Positions 53,517-62,564 of a stretch of DNA of 64,000 nt are shown piece by piece. The stretch comes from Candidatus Sericytochromatia bacterium S15B-MN24 CBMW_12. GTDB taxonomy: Bacteria > Cyanobacteriota > Sericytochromatia > S15B-MN24 > UBA4093. The stretch spans positions 1-64,000 of the forward strand of contig DAZV01000014.1 in the NCBI GenBank assembly GCA_002083825.1, given 5' to 3'. Positions within the stretch are counted from its first letter, which is position 1. The number at the start of each line of letters is the position of its first letter. Made by a program: the position numbers and the translations under genes. The notes beneath the pieces are model-generated. The model did not search any database and was not told the origin of the DNA. It saw only the letters and a list, made by a program, of their open reading frames with translations.

Positions 53517-53525
53517 AGTATATCA
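53517..53525 (-). promoter_or_regulatory. Extended -10 promoter of tig-clpP-clpX
   Basis: On the minus strand TGA directly precedes TATACT (53517-53522). The surrounding 40 nt are AT-rich. No strong -35 is visible. Predicted leader about 45 nt. Confidence 0.45.
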
Positions 53526-53568
53526 CACCCGCCCTTGTCCTGAGCGGGAAGCGGGGCTTTCGGTCGCC

Positions 53569-54309
53569 CTAGACCGCCGAAGGAGCCCGGCGCTCGCGCG
53601 CATAGACCCGACAGGCTTCGACAAAGGCCTTGAACAGGCGCCCCGTGAACAAGCCGTCCTGGCATTCGGGGTGCCACTGAACTCCCAGCAAAAACGCTTT
53701 CGAACCTTCCAAGGCCTCGACCACGCCGTCCTCGGCGTGAGCCGACGCCCGCAAGGGTCCGGCAATCGCCTTCACCGCCTGGTGGTGAAATGAATTGACC
53801 TCCAGGTGATCGGTTCCCGCGATTTCAGCCAGCCGGGATCCCGGGACCAAAGCCACGCCATGCGTTCCCTGCGTGCTGGGTTCCTGCTGCCGATGAGAAA
53901 CCTCGCTCGCAAGCTCCGAAGGCAGGTCCTGAACCAGCGTGCCCCCCAGGGCGACGTTGAGCAGTTGCACGCCCCGGCAGATGCCGAGCACGGGCATTCC
54001 TCGGCTAACGGCCTCGGCGGCGAGACCGAGCTCAAGCGCGTCGCGGCGCGGATCCACATCCCCCAGGTGCAGGCTGGGGCTCTGGCCGAAGCGGGCCGGA
54101 TCGACATCCTCGCCGCCGGTCAACAGCAAGCCGTCGACCCGGTCGAGAATCGTCAGCGGCAGTTCGCCGATGGGCGGAAGCATGACGGGAATCGCTCCGG
54201 CCTCCCGGACCCTGAGCAGATAGTCATGCGTGAGCAACGCCGACGTCATGCCGGCCTTGATGCCCGGAAGACCGTCCATGTTCCGGGCGCTCAGAGCGAC
54301 GACAGGCAT
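53569..54309 (-). CDS. Class I glutamine amidotransferase-like hydrolase (peptidase C26, PuuD-like)
   Basis: A 246-residue hydrolase of the gamma-glutamyl-gamma-aminobutyrate hydrolase family. Catalytic Cys in LGICRGVQLLN and His/Glu in QWHPE are intact; the LTGGEDVDP motif is typical. It may hydrolyse gamma-glutamyl-GABA in putrescine breakdown or another gamma-glutamyl amide; no other puu gene is near. The ATG overlaps the surE stop by 1 nt (TGATG). Confidence 0.92.
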   Translation of the reverse strand: MPVVALSARNMDGLPGIKAGMTSALLTHDYLLRVREAGAIPVMLPPIGELPLTILDRVDGLLLTGGEDVDPARFGQSPSLHLGDVDPRRDALELGLAAEAVSRGMPVLGICRGVQLLNVALGGTLVQDLPSELASEVSHRQQEPSTQGTHGVALVPGSRLAEIAGTDHLEVNSFHHQAVKAIAGPLRASAHAEDGVVEALEGSKAFLLGVQWHPECQDGLFTGRLFKAFVEACRVYARERRAPSAV

Positions 54310-55100
54310 CAAAGCAGCGTCTTTCCTGCGGGACGGGGCAAGATGTCCCAGCCTTCTAGTTCTTGGCGGAGGGGGTGGTAGGTCATGTCGTAGTGAATGG
54401 GGGTCACCGAGATGTAGTTGTCGCGGATGGCGGTCACGTCGGTATCGGGAGCCTCTTCGGCCTCGATCACCTCGCCGGCGAGCCAGTAGTAGGTCTTTCC
54501 GCGGGGATCGGTGCGAATCTCGAAGGATTCGCCGTAACGCCGCTCTCCTTGCCGCGTGATCCTCACGCCGACCACGTCCTCGGCTTCGATGGCGGGGTAG
54601 TTGACGTTGAGAAGGACCTTGGCGGGGAGCTTGTGGGCGGGATCCGAAAGCTTGCGGGCAAGTTCCAGGGCGAACGCGGCGGCCTTCTCGTAGCCCAGGT
54701 CGCTGAAGCTTGCAAGGCTGAGGGCGACGGACGGGATGCCGAGAATCGTGCCTTCGAGCGCGGCCGAAACGGTTCCCGAGTAGATCACGTCGGTGCCGAG
54801 GTTGGGTCCGCGGTTGATTCCCGAGAAGACGGCGTCGATGCCCTCGGGCATGAGGGGGCCGTTGGCGATCTTGACGCAGTCGGAGGGGGTTCCGTTCACC
54901 GCGTAGGCTGCCTTGATGGAGCCGCCCAGAGAGACTTTTTCAACGCGGAGGGGCTTGTGAAGGGTCAGGGCATGCCCGGTCGCCGAGCGCTCCCGATCCG
55001 GGGCGACCACCGTCACCTCGTGCTCGGTGGCCAGAGCCAAGGCGAGCGCCTGGATGCCGGGAGCCATGATCCCGTCGTCGTTGGAAACCAATATCCTCAT
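54309..55100 (-). CDS. surE: 5'/3'-nucleotidase SurE
   Basis: A 263-residue metal-dependent survival-protein nucleotidase. The metal-binding SNDDG N-terminus, PDRERSATGHALTL and SGINRGPNLGTDVIYSGT active-site loops are intact. It acts on nucleoside monophosphates or short polyphosphates. First of a two-gene operon with the C26 hydrolase. A GATAAT -10 may lie only a few nt before the ATG. Confidence 0.96.
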   Translation of the reverse strand: MRILVSNDDGIMAPGIQALALALATEHEVTVVAPDRERSATGHALTLHKPLRVEKVSLGGSIKAAYAVNGTPSDCVKIANGPLMPEGIDAVFSGINRGPNLGTDVIYSGTVSAALEGTILGIPSVALSLASFSDLGYEKAAAFALELARKLSDPAHKLPAKVLLNVNYPAIEAEDVVGVRITRQGERRYGESFEIRTDPRGKTYYWLAGEVIEAEEAPDTDVTAIRDNYISVTPIHYDMTYHPLRQELEGWDILPRPAGKTLL

Positions 55101-55508
55101 GGGTGGCTATTATCCTCGTGTTCTTGCTGTCGAAACGATTGATCCGCCGCACTCGGACTCGCCGGCGCGGCGCGCATGATGGTCGAAGAGGTCCGGAACC
55201 TTTCGCTTCCCCCAGGCCGCGTCCCCTCGCGTGCTGCGAAGAATCAATCGGACCACCGGAAGTGACCATGAAAAGTCCTACCATTAGAAAGATAACGGGC
55301 AGTCCCGCCGATTGCAAGTCTGAGAGGCCTCCGTCCGCGGTGTTTCCGCTGTTTAATGGAGTCTTAATCCCCGGCAGGATTACTTTAAGTCAGTCCGGCG
55401 GCTCCGCGGGGGATAATCCATGAAGTTGCGTCAGGCTTTAGCGCCAGCGGCTGTTTGGTAAGGCAGCGAGAGAACGTCGTGACGAGCTTTGCTACTAAGG
55501 AGTAGACA
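55101..55508. other. 408-nt divergent intergenic region
   Basis: No convincing gene on either strand. It holds the surE upstream region and the leader of the cell-wall hydrolase gene. AAGGAG lies 6 nt before the ATG at 55509. I saw no recognisable riboswitch. Confidence 0.4.
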
Positions 55509-57185
55509 ATGACCCCAGTCAACAATCAGCCCGTCACTCAAAAGGGCCGGACCCAGCCTCTTCAGGATGCCGATCGGTTGGCCGAACTGCGCAGCGCACA
55601 GCAGCAGCGCGCGGCGCAGAAACAAGCGGAGCAACAGCAGGCCGCCGAAGCCCGGAAACGCGGCACGGACACGTTGACCCGCTCGTCGACAGCCATGCCG
55701 GCAGTCGCGTCCACTGCCGACGTCGCTTCGAAGGTCCGCCAGGCCGCTGCCGAGCATATCGGCAACGCGGTGATCGACGGCGCCCGAAAACTTCACGCCG
55801 GCGGCTACGTCTACCCGCCCAACCTCACGAGCCAATACGTGCACAGGCCCGGAAAGGTGGGTTGCTGTGCCGACTTCGTCGCCGATGCCTACGCCGAGGC
55901 CGCCAAGTCGCTCAACAACCCCAAGCTCGACATCGGCGCCCGGATGAAGGCCGCGCCTGATCCCATGAACAACCCTCACTACTGTCCGTCGATGATCCAG
56001 TTCTTCCAGAAGGAAGAGACGCTCCTGAAGCCGAATGCCAAGCCCCAGGTCGGGGATGTGGTCTTCTTCGACTGGGACGGGAACGGCGCCAAGGATCCCG
56101 ACCACGTGGCCATCGTCACCAAGGTACATCCCGATGGATCCCTGGAATTGATGGAATCCCGCAAGTTCAACCAGCCTTCCGAGGTCACCACCATGAAGCC
56201 CGGCGATTCCCGCTACGACAACGTCGTGGGTTGGGGCCGCATGAAGGACGCCACGGCGGACAACGATGCCGCGTTGCAACTGGAGTCCCTGGGGGCCATG
56301 CCCTCCCGCCCCGGTGGTTTCGATACGGGGGCGCCGCCGTCGGGATCGAGAAACCCAGCCGCTGCCGTCGGAGTCGGTCATGGCCGGCCCGCCACGCAAA
56401 GTTCCGGCTCGGAGGCGCCCAGGCTGAATCCCGGCAAATCCAGCAACTATACGCCGGGTGGCGATGATCGGGCGCTGGCCAAGGATCTCGCGGGCGCAGC
56501 GGGTTGGCCCAAGAACCTCTCCGACGATATGATGGACTTCCTGACGGGTTTCCTGCAAAAACTCCGCCAGTCCTCCAACATGGGCGAGGAGCAGATGGAG
56601 GACGCCTTCGCCAGCGAGCTGGAGAAGAAGGGCGTTCCCAAGGAGCAAGCCTCCAAGATGGCCAAGGACATGGTCAAGCAGGTCAAGGCCAACAAGGAGA
56701 AGATTGCCAAGACTCCCTCCGGGGACACCGCCAAGCTCATGGGCAAGCTTTCCGCCGAGAAGATCGAGACGATCCTCGCCGATCGGGGATCGCCGCTGGC
56801 CGGCAAGAACATGGGCGAATTCGTCATGCAGATGGAGGCGAAGTACGGCGTTCCCGCCGCTCAGTTCCTGGCGCAGGCGACCATGGAATCGGGCCTCGGC
56901 AAGGAAGGCTACACGCAGGGCGAACACCACAACGTAGGCAACCTCCGCCCCGGCTCGTCGTGGGAGGGTCCGACGGTTTCCGGCTCCGCCGGCTCGTTCC
57001 GTTCCTACGCGTCCTGGGAAGAAGGCGTCGAGGGCTACTTCAAGCTGCTTTCCGGCCCGCTCTATGCCGGAAAGTCACTGCAGGAGCAGATCTATACCTA
57101 CGCTCCGCCGTCCGAGAACGACTCCAGCCACTACGTCGACACGGTCAAGAACCTCATCTCCGGGTGGACCGGGGAATCCCTCTAG
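55509..57185 (+). CDS. Two-domain peptidoglycan hydrolase (NlpC/CHAP-like plus glucosaminidase)
   Basis: A 558-residue protein. Residues 20-60 are a Gln/Ala-rich helix. Residues about 80-245 form a CHAP/NlpC-P60-like amidase domain with Cys119/Cys120 (VGCCADFVADAY) and His199 (DPDHVAIVTKV). A Ser/Gly/Pro linker and helical region follow. Residues about 436-555 resemble GH73-type glucosaminidase with likely catalytic Glu459 (QATMESGLG) and NVGNLRPG. There is no N-terminal signal peptide. It may be a secreted autolysin through a non-classical route or a delivered effector; both are inferences. Confidence 0.82.
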   Translation: MTPVNNQPVTQKGRTQPLQDADRLAELRSAQQQRAAQKQAEQQQAAEARKRGTDTLTRSSTAMPAVASTADVASKVRQAAAEHIGNAVIDGARKLHAGGYVYPPNLTSQYVHRPGKVGCCADFVADAYAEAAKSLNNPKLDIGARMKAAPDPMNNPHYCPSMIQFFQKEETLLKPNAKPQVGDVVFFDWDGNGAKDPDHVAIVTKVHPDGSLELMESRKFNQPSEVTTMKPGDSRYDNVVGWGRMKDATADNDAALQLESLGAMPSRPGGFDTGAPPSGSRNPAAAVGVGHGRPATQSSGSEAPRLNPGKSSNYTPGGDDRALAKDLAGAAGWPKNLSDDMMDFLTGFLQKLRQSSNMGEEQMEDAFASELEKKGVPKEQASKMAKDMVKQVKANKEKIAKTPSGDTAKLMGKLSAEKIETILADRGSPLAGKNMGEFVMQMEAKYGVPAAQFLAQATMESGLGKEGYTQGEHHNVGNLRPGSSWEGPTVSGSAGSFRSYASWEEGVEGYFKLLSGPLYAGKSLQEQIYTYAPPSENDSSHYVDTVKNLISGWTGESL

Positions 57186-57198
57186 CCCGGGCGTCATC

Positions 57199-57250
57199 AA
57201 AGCGCGCCCCCCGCGGCTTCCCATCAGGGAGGCCGCAGGGGGCGCGCTTT
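57199..57250. terminator. Bidirectional terminator
   Basis: 24-nt arms (57199-57222 with 57227-57250) pair with one wobble and one mismatch, and A/T runs sit at both outer ends. It serves the hydrolase gene (+) and hemN (-). Confidence 0.9.
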
Positions 57251-57265
57251 CTAGCGTAGCGGGAT

Positions 57266-58654
57266 TCAGACCGTCCGCGAGAACTTCCGGTCCTCGGGGG
57301 CCGTCCTCCTCAGGTAGGCATCGAAGGGCATGCAGATGTTGCGAAGCAGCATCTGTCCCCGTGCCGTGACCTCCAGGCTGCGCGCGTTCAGGACGATCAG
57401 CCCGTCCTCGGCCAGCGGGACGAGTTCGGCGAGCTCCATGGCGAAGGTCGCGTCGAAGTCGATGCCATGCAGACGCTCGATCTCGGACTTGTCCAGGTAA
57501 CAGTGGCAGATGAGCCGGTTGATCACGTCCCGGCGCAGGCGATCGTCCTCGGTGAGCCGCATGCCGCGCTGGGCGGGTAGGCGGTCGGCCTCGGTGGCCG
57601 CGAAGTACTCCTTGATGTTCTTGTGGTTTTGAATGTAGACCGTATCGAGTTCCGAGATCGAGGAGACGCCGAAGGAAACCAGATCCGAGTCGGCCATGGT
57701 GGTGTAGCCCATGAAGTTCCGGCGAAGCGTGCGGTCGTCCAGGGCCGTGGCGAGCTCGTTGTCGGGGTGGGCGAAGTGATCCATGCCGATGTAGCGATAC
57801 CCGGCTTGAACGAAGGAGTCGATGGCCAGCTCGAAGAGATCCAGCTTCACGTCGGCCGACGGAATGCTCGCGTCCGGGATCAACCGCTGGCCGGGAAGGC
57901 TGTGCGGCATGTGGGCGTAGTTGAAGAGCGCGATGCGATCCGGCGCTAGGGAGTGGATCTTGGCGAGGGTCTGCGTGAACTTTTCCACCGACTGCAGGGG
58001 CAGGCCGTACATGAGGTCGACGTTCACCGAGCGGAAGCCGATTCGGCGGGCCTCGACGATGAGAGCCCTGGTGAGCTCGTAGGTCTGAAGGCGGTTGACG
58101 GCCTGCTGGACCTCGGGATCGAAGTCCTGCACCCCCATGCTCAGACGGTTGAATCCCAGGTCCCGCAGGGTGGCGAGGTGCTCGAAGCTGGTCACCGTCG
58201 GGTGAACCTCGATCGAGATCTCGGCCTCGGGGTCGAGCGTGAAGCGCGAGGAAAGCGAGCCGTAGACCCGGCGGATCTGGTCGGGGCTCAGGTGGGTGGG
58301 GGTGCCGCCGCCCCAGTGGATCTGGACCACGCGGCGATCCCCGGAGAGCTGGCCGGCGACCCGTGCGACTTCCCGGTCCAGGGCGGCGACGTAGCGATCC
58401 ACGATCTCGGTGTTCTGGGTGATGATCTTGTTGCAGCCGCAGTAGTAGCAGAGCTTCACGCAGAAGGGGACGTGGACGTAGAGCGACAGGGGGACGTCGC
58501 GCCGTTCGCGATCGTTCTCGGCGAAGACCGCGAGGGCCTCCTCGTCTCCGAAGGATTCCCGCCACTCGGGGGCGGTCGGATACGAGGTGTAGCGAGGGCC
58601 CTTGGTGTTGTACTTGGCGATCAGGTCGCGAGGAACGAGGAACGGGTTAGGCAT
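57266..58654 (-). CDS. hemN: Oxygen-independent coproporphyrinogen III dehydrogenase
   Basis: A 462-residue radical SAM enzyme that converts coproporphyrinogen III to protoporphyrinogen IX. The CxxxCxxC motif with the extra HemN cysteine (FCVKLCYYCGC), IHWGGGTPTHL and GGVQDFDPEVQQAVNR-type blocks match true HemN rather than HemW. The ATG overlaps the hemE stop by 8 nt; the longer frame is out-of-frame hemE. Confidence 0.94.
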   Translation of the reverse strand: MPNPFLVPRDLIAKYNTKGPRYTSYPTAPEWRESFGDEEALAVFAENDRERRDVPLSLYVHVPFCVKLCYYCGCNKIITQNTEIVDRYVAALDREVARVAGQLSGDRRVVQIHWGGGTPTHLSPDQIRRVYGSLSSRFTLDPEAEISIEVHPTVTSFEHLATLRDLGFNRLSMGVQDFDPEVQQAVNRLQTYELTRALIVEARRIGFRSVNVDLMYGLPLQSVEKFTQTLAKIHSLAPDRIALFNYAHMPHSLPGQRLIPDASIPSADVKLDLFELAIDSFVQAGYRYIGMDHFAHPDNELATALDDRTLRRNFMGYTTMADSDLVSFGVSSISELDTVYIQNHKNIKEYFAATEADRLPAQRGMRLTEDDRLRRDVINRLICHCYLDKSEIERLHGIDFDATFAMELAELVPLAEDGLIVLNARSLEVTARGQMLLRNICMPFDAYLRRTAPEDRKFSRTV

Positions 58655-59684
58655 ACTGCTTGACCGAGTAGGTCTTGACGGCATCGACGAAGGCCTTGGC
58701 GTGGTCGGGGTCCATGTCGGGGAGGATGCCGTGGCCGAGGTTGAAGATATGGCCGGGGCGATCGCCGACGGCCTGGACCATGGCCTTGACTTCCGCGGCA
58801 ATTCGCTCGGGCGAGGCGTAGAGCAGGCAGGGATCCATGTTGCCCTGGAGGGCGACCCGGTCTCCGACCCGATCGAAGGCGTCCTTGAGGTCGACCTTCC
58901 AGTCGACGCCCAGCACGTCCGCGCCGGAGTCGGCGAGTTCCTCGAGCACGTGTCCGCCGCCGTTCATGTACAGCACGACGGGAACTCCCATGTCCTGGAT
59001 GCCCGCGATGATGCGCTTGACGTAGGGAAGTTCGTAATGCAGGTAATCTTTCCTCGAGAGGGCTCCGCCCCAGGACTCGAAGATCTGGACGATGTCGGCT
59101 CCGGCCGTGATCTGGTGGCGCAGGTAGTCGATCAGGGTCTCGGTGAGCTTGTCCATCAGGAGGGCGAAGGCCTGAGGCTCGTTGTACATCATCCGCTTGA
59201 TCCAGGCGTAATTGCGGGAGCCCGTGCCCTCGATCATGTAGGCGGCGATGGTCCAGGGGGCTCCGCAGAAGCCGATCACGGGGAGCTTTCCGGCCAGTTC
59301 GCGCTTGACGATCTTGATGGCCTCGCCCAGGAAGGGGACGGTTTCGTCGGCAGACGGCACACGCAGGGCCTCTACCTGGGCCAGGGTGCGGATGGGCTCG
59401 GGCAGGACGGGACCCTTGGAGTCGGTGAAGGTCAGTTTCTGGCCCATGGGCTCGACCGGGATCAGGATGTCGGAGAAGATGATGGCGGCGTCGACGCCGA
59501 TCCGGGAGATGGGCTGGAGGGTGAGCTCGGCCGCAATTTCGGGGGTCTTGCAGCGAGAAAGGAAGTCCATGTTGGCGCGGATGGCGCGGAATTCGGGGAG
59601 ATACCGCCCAGCCTGCCGCATGATCCAAACGGGTGCGCGATCAACGGGCTGCCGGCGGGCAGCTTGAATGAGACGGTGGGTCAT
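58647..59684 (-). CDS. hemE: Uroporphyrinogen decarboxylase
   Basis: A 345-residue enzyme that removes four acetate carboxyls of uroporphyrinogen III. The N-terminal RAPVWIMRQAGRYLPEFR signature and GFCGAPWTIAAYMIEG block are intact. Middle gene of hemJ-hemE-hemN. GAGGA lies about 9 nt upstream. Confidence 0.96.
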   Translation of the reverse strand: MTHRLIQAARRQPVDRAPVWIMRQAGRYLPEFRAIRANMDFLSRCKTPEIAAELTLQPISRIGVDAAIIFSDILIPVEPMGQKLTFTDSKGPVLPEPIRTLAQVEALRVPSADETVPFLGEAIKIVKRELAGKLPVIGFCGAPWTIAAYMIEGTGSRNYAWIKRMMYNEPQAFALLMDKLTETLIDYLRHQITAGADIVQIFESWGGALSRKDYLHYELPYVKRIIAGIQDMGVPVVLYMNGGGHVLEELADSGADVLGVDWKVDLKDAFDRVGDRVALQGNMDPCLLYASPERIAAEVKAMVQAVGDRPGHIFNLGHGILPDMDPDHAKAFVDAVKTYSVKQYA

Positions 59685-59729
59685 ACGGCCAGATCCTCTT
59701 TTCGAAAGCGGTAAAACGCTTCCAGTCTA

Positions 59730-60170
59730 TCACATGGCCCAACCGAAGACCGGCTTGAGGATGACCAGGATGACGATCCCCACCATGAGGAGGGTGGGGA
59801 CCTCGTTCATGAGGCGCATGCGTTTGTCGCTGAAGGCGCGGGGATTCTCGCCGAACTTCTTCTCGGCTTGAACGGCATGCCAGTGGTTGAGGAGCATGAA
59901 GCCGACCAGGACGAGCTTGGCCTGCATCCAGCCCTGCTGGAGGAGCGCGGGGGAAACGGCGAGCATGCCGGTGCCGAAGATCAGGGTGGCGACCATGGCG
60001 GGGGTCATGATGGCCCGGCGCAGCCGTCGCTCCATGCCCTTGAAGCGCTCGATGACGACGGGCTCGGTCTCCATGGCGTGGTTGACGAGCAGCCGCCAGA
60101 AGTAGAGGATGCCGGCCATCCAGCTGATGACGGCGATGACGTGAAGGGCCTTGAACCAAAGATAAAGCAT
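59730..60170 (-). CDS. hemJ: Protoporphyrinogen IX oxidase HemJ
   Basis: A 146-residue inner-membrane protein with four hydrophobic segments. The conserved His in FKALHVIAVISWMAGILY and the LLNHWH..Q..KKFGENPR block are family marks. HemJ is the protoporphyrinogen oxidase of most cyanobacteria and many proteobacteria. It completes a short haem operon, and its ATG has no Shine-Dalgarno. Confidence 0.93.
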   Translation of the reverse strand: MLYLWFKALHVIAVISWMAGILYFWRLLVNHAMETEPVVIERFKGMERRLRRAIMTPAMVATLIFGTGMLAVSPALLQQGWMQAKLVLVGFMLLNHWHAVQAEKKFGENPRAFSDKRMRLMNEVPTLLMVGIVILVILKPVFGWAM

Positions 60171-60176
60171 GGCTTT

Positions 60177-60205
60177 ATCCTACGCGCCAGAGAGCGGGAG
60201 AGCAA
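60177..60205 (-). promoter_or_regulatory. Promoter of hemJ-hemE-hemN, probably leaderless
   Basis: On the minus strand TTGCTC (60200-60205) and TAGGAT (60177-60182) are 17 nt apart. The predicted start falls on the hemJ ATG (60168-60170). Confidence 0.5.
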
Positions 60206-60247
60206 GCGAAAGCGCCGCTCATCCCCTCCCTTCCTGAGTAACCCGGG

Positions 60248-60580
60248 TTAGACCGGTTCCGGGGTGAAGGAGACCGTGTACTGCCCGGCCCTACAGATTG
60301 CCTGGCTTAGCGCCAAGCCGTATTGCGGCTGGCCGGGACGGACCATCTCTTGGTGCATGACGAGCCGTCGATCGCCTTCTTCGCCCTCCATGCTTTCTCC
60401 CTTGAAGGGGAGGTCAGGGCGCGCGCTCACTTCGTGAACGACGGCCTCCAGATGCGGATCGTCGGATGCATCCACCCGGATCGCAGTCCCCTCCAGAGTC
60501 ACTTTTCCCCTCAGCTTCGGCATGTAGCCGGTGCTGGCATCCATTTTCCAGAGATAGAAGGTGAAAGCCTCGAGACTCAT
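60248..60580 (-). CDS. Hypothetical 110-residue protein coupled to the metallopeptidase
   Basis: A 110-residue soluble protein, no signal peptide, mostly beta strands (KVTLEGTAIRVDAS, QYTVSFTPEPV). I do not recognise the family. Its ATG overlaps the metallopeptidase stop as ATGA, so the two are made together. A cognate inhibitor or immunity partner is an inference from the gene arrangement only. Confidence 0.65.
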   Translation of the reverse strand: MSLEAFTFYLWKMDASTGYMPKLRGKVTLEGTAIRVDASDDPHLEAVVHEVSARPDLPFKGESMEGEEGDRRLVMHQEMVRPGQPQYGLALSQAICRAGQYTVSFTPEPV

Positions 60581-61500
60581 TTCGCGAACACTCCGTTCAT
60601 GACGCCGTCACCCGTGGCCCAGGCATGGGCTTCGATCGGCTGTGTGCGGTACCCTTGGGGATCTTTGCTGGCGCTGATGTAGTTCCTGTTGTTCTCTGCC
60701 CATTCCCGGGCAACCGGCACCATGAAGTGGGATTCATCTATTGTTCCGCTATCGAGGCGACGCCCGACACTATTGACCACTGCATCCTGATAGACATGGG
60801 TCTGCTCATGGGCGATCGTGTTCACGAACTCGGGCAAGTTGTCGAGATGATACGGCGATATGCTGATCTTCCCGCTCTCTGGGGAGTAGTAGCCAAAGGC
60901 ACCGGGACGCTTGACCAAATCGGCTTCGAGGCGCAGCGGAGCTGCCTCGAAGCCGTAGATGTTCGCCTGCAACTCGGAGATCCGAGTTCCCGCTTGCATT
61001 TTGGCCGCGTATCCCAGTCGATCCCAGTTCTGGAAGGCCTCTTGGAGCGGCGCGTCCGCGCGGATGCTCTCAGTCAGTTGGCCGCGCTGGAGGAAATCCA
61101 TCTCCTTGAAGCTCGAGACCTTTGGCAGTTCCGGTAGCGACGGCAAGGGCCCCAGGAGCTTGTCGACGACCATCTCCTGCAGTTCCTCCTGGCCTAGAGC
61201 TCGGCCCGTACCGGGAAGGTCATTCAGGCCAGAGATGGCGTTCTCAAACCCCGCCAGAAAGTCATCGACGGGCTGAGCGGGCCCGCCGGCCGCATCCGAG
61301 GAGCCCCGCGCGAAGTCGTCCAAGTTTAGCTGCGACGAGGCGCCGGATCCGAGCCCCGGCGTCGAAACGGTATCCCCCTCGACCGACGGAGCGTACGATG
61401 CCTCATTGTCGGCCGCCATGGGGCCACCAGACGCTTCTGGTGCGCGCGGAGGCGTCCCGAAGCCCTGAATGGTTGGAAAACTACCAATTGAGTGGGTCAT
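60577..61500 (-). CDS. Gluzincin-like metallopeptidase, unknown family
   Basis: A 307-residue protein. The first 110 residues are low-complexity, rich in Gly/Pro/Ser/Ala. The C-terminal part has HEQTH (231-235, IAHEQTHVYQDA) as the HExxH zinc site, and Glu290 in QPIEAHAW as a likely third ligand. No signal peptide or membrane segment. GGAGG 7 nt before ATG 61500 sets the start, 57 codons inside the longest frame. The low-complexity N-terminus followed by a peptidase domain is reminiscent of secreted or injected enzymes, but no export system is seen. Confidence 0.75.
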   Translation of the reverse strand: MTHSIGSFPTIQGFGTPPRAPEASGGPMAADNEASYAPSVEGDTVSTPGLGSGASSQLNLDDFARGSSDAAGGPAQPVDDFLAGFENAISGLNDLPGTGRALGQEELQEMVVDKLLGPLPSLPELPKVSSFKEMDFLQRGQLTESIRADAPLQEAFQNWDRLGYAAKMQAGTRISELQANIYGFEAAPLRLEADLVKRPGAFGYYSPESGKISISPYHLDNLPEFVNTIAHEQTHVYQDAVVNSVGRRLDSGTIDESHFMVPVAREWAENNRNYISASKDPQGYRTQPIEAHAWATGDGVMNGVFAK

Positions 61501-61913
61501 CCGGCTGCCTCCGTTCAACGAGAGCTTACAAGGACGGTTGTCTGCGGATTTCGCGGCCGGCTTTCGCCAGTTAATCAATAAGTAATAGCTAAATAATCCC
61601 TGCAAAAAATCTGAAAATAACGCCCGCAAAAATTCTGAGCCGGCTTTGGGAGGTGCCCGATCCGGATTCATCCGTGATCAGCCAAGCGAAACATCGGTCT
61701 GACAGCCTTTCCTGGCCGTCATCCGGCAGCAAAGGCGCCAGGGGCAGGGTCGAAGCGTGCCGCGAGATTTCCGGGGAATTGGATCGGGCGCGGAGGGGGA
61801 CAGACTGTATCATGCGGGGATGACCGGCGGGGATGACCGGCTCCTCGTAGGTCGAATACAATCACAGCCTACCAAGGGAACCGATCATCCCCTCCCTTCA
61901 TGACGGATCCGGG
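61501..61913. other. Intergenic region with AT-rich patch
   Basis: No gene supported. About 61560-61640 is markedly AT-rich compared with the genome and probably holds the metallopeptidase promoter. The rest is ordinary G+C-rich DNA upstream of the small lipoprotein's 3' end. Confidence 0.4.
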
Positions 61914-62315
61914 CTAGGGCATGTCATGGGGCATGGACGGCTCTTGACCTTCCTCCGGCATGGTCCGCTGAGCCGGTGCGTTCGCGACAGGCTGGAGGGC
62001 CTGGAAGCGCCCATCCGTCGTGCGGATGAAGAGGAGGTTTCGACCGCCGAGTCCGGCACCGCCGCCGGGGAGCTGGTAGAGCACGTAGCCTTCGGAGGTG
62101 CCGACCGCGACGAGGTTGCTCTCGTCACCTTCCATGGGCTCGCCGACGGTTTGGTAGATGATGCCGTTGTGGACGATGGTCTCCTGCCCCAGTGCGGGGT
62201 CGAAAGCCACCTGAGCGGACCGCTCTTCGGCCTGGCGGACCTGGCTGGGCTGACAGCCAGCCAGCATGGTCATGCTTGCCAGGGCGAGGACGGCTCCTAA
62301 TCGCAGTTTTAGCAT
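61914..62315 (-). CDS. Small lipoprotein, unknown
   Basis: A 133-residue predicted lipoprotein with lipobox LAGC (Cys21). The mature part has beta-strand pairs (IIYQTVGEPM, YVLYQLPGGGAGLGGRNLLF) and a Pro/Met/Glu-rich tail. ATG 62315 follows GAGAGA; the longer frame is unsupported. Divergent from another small lipoprotein at 62565. Function unknown. Confidence 0.75.
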   Translation of the reverse strand: MLKLRLGAVLALASMTMLAGCQPSQVRQAEERSAQVAFDPALGQETIVHNGIIYQTVGEPMEGDESNLVAVGTSEGYVLYQLPGGGAGLGGRNLLFIRTTDGRFQALQPVANAPAQRTMPEEGQEPSMPHDMP

Positions 62316-62564
62316 TTTGTCTCTCTTTCCTCTCGCATCGGGCCCCCAGTGAGTTGGCCGATCGCAGAGGCTAGCAGCATCGGCAAGCCGAGGCAACGAT
62401 CGGCTGCATGCCAAACGCCCGGGAGCTTCATTGTCACCTTGGACGAAGTCTTCCCCGAGACGCCCATCATAGGATGGGACTCGGAGTCGTGTCCCCGCTT
62501 CGCCGGATGGCGCCCTGTAGCGCGTTGGCGAGGCCCGCGGGCGAAGGATTAGAAGGAGGTTCCG

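Noticed and set aside
55103..55423. 106-residue plus-strand ORF in the surE upstream region
   Set aside because: Arg/Pro-rich sequence with no Shine-Dalgarno and frequent rare codons; looks like non-coding DNA.
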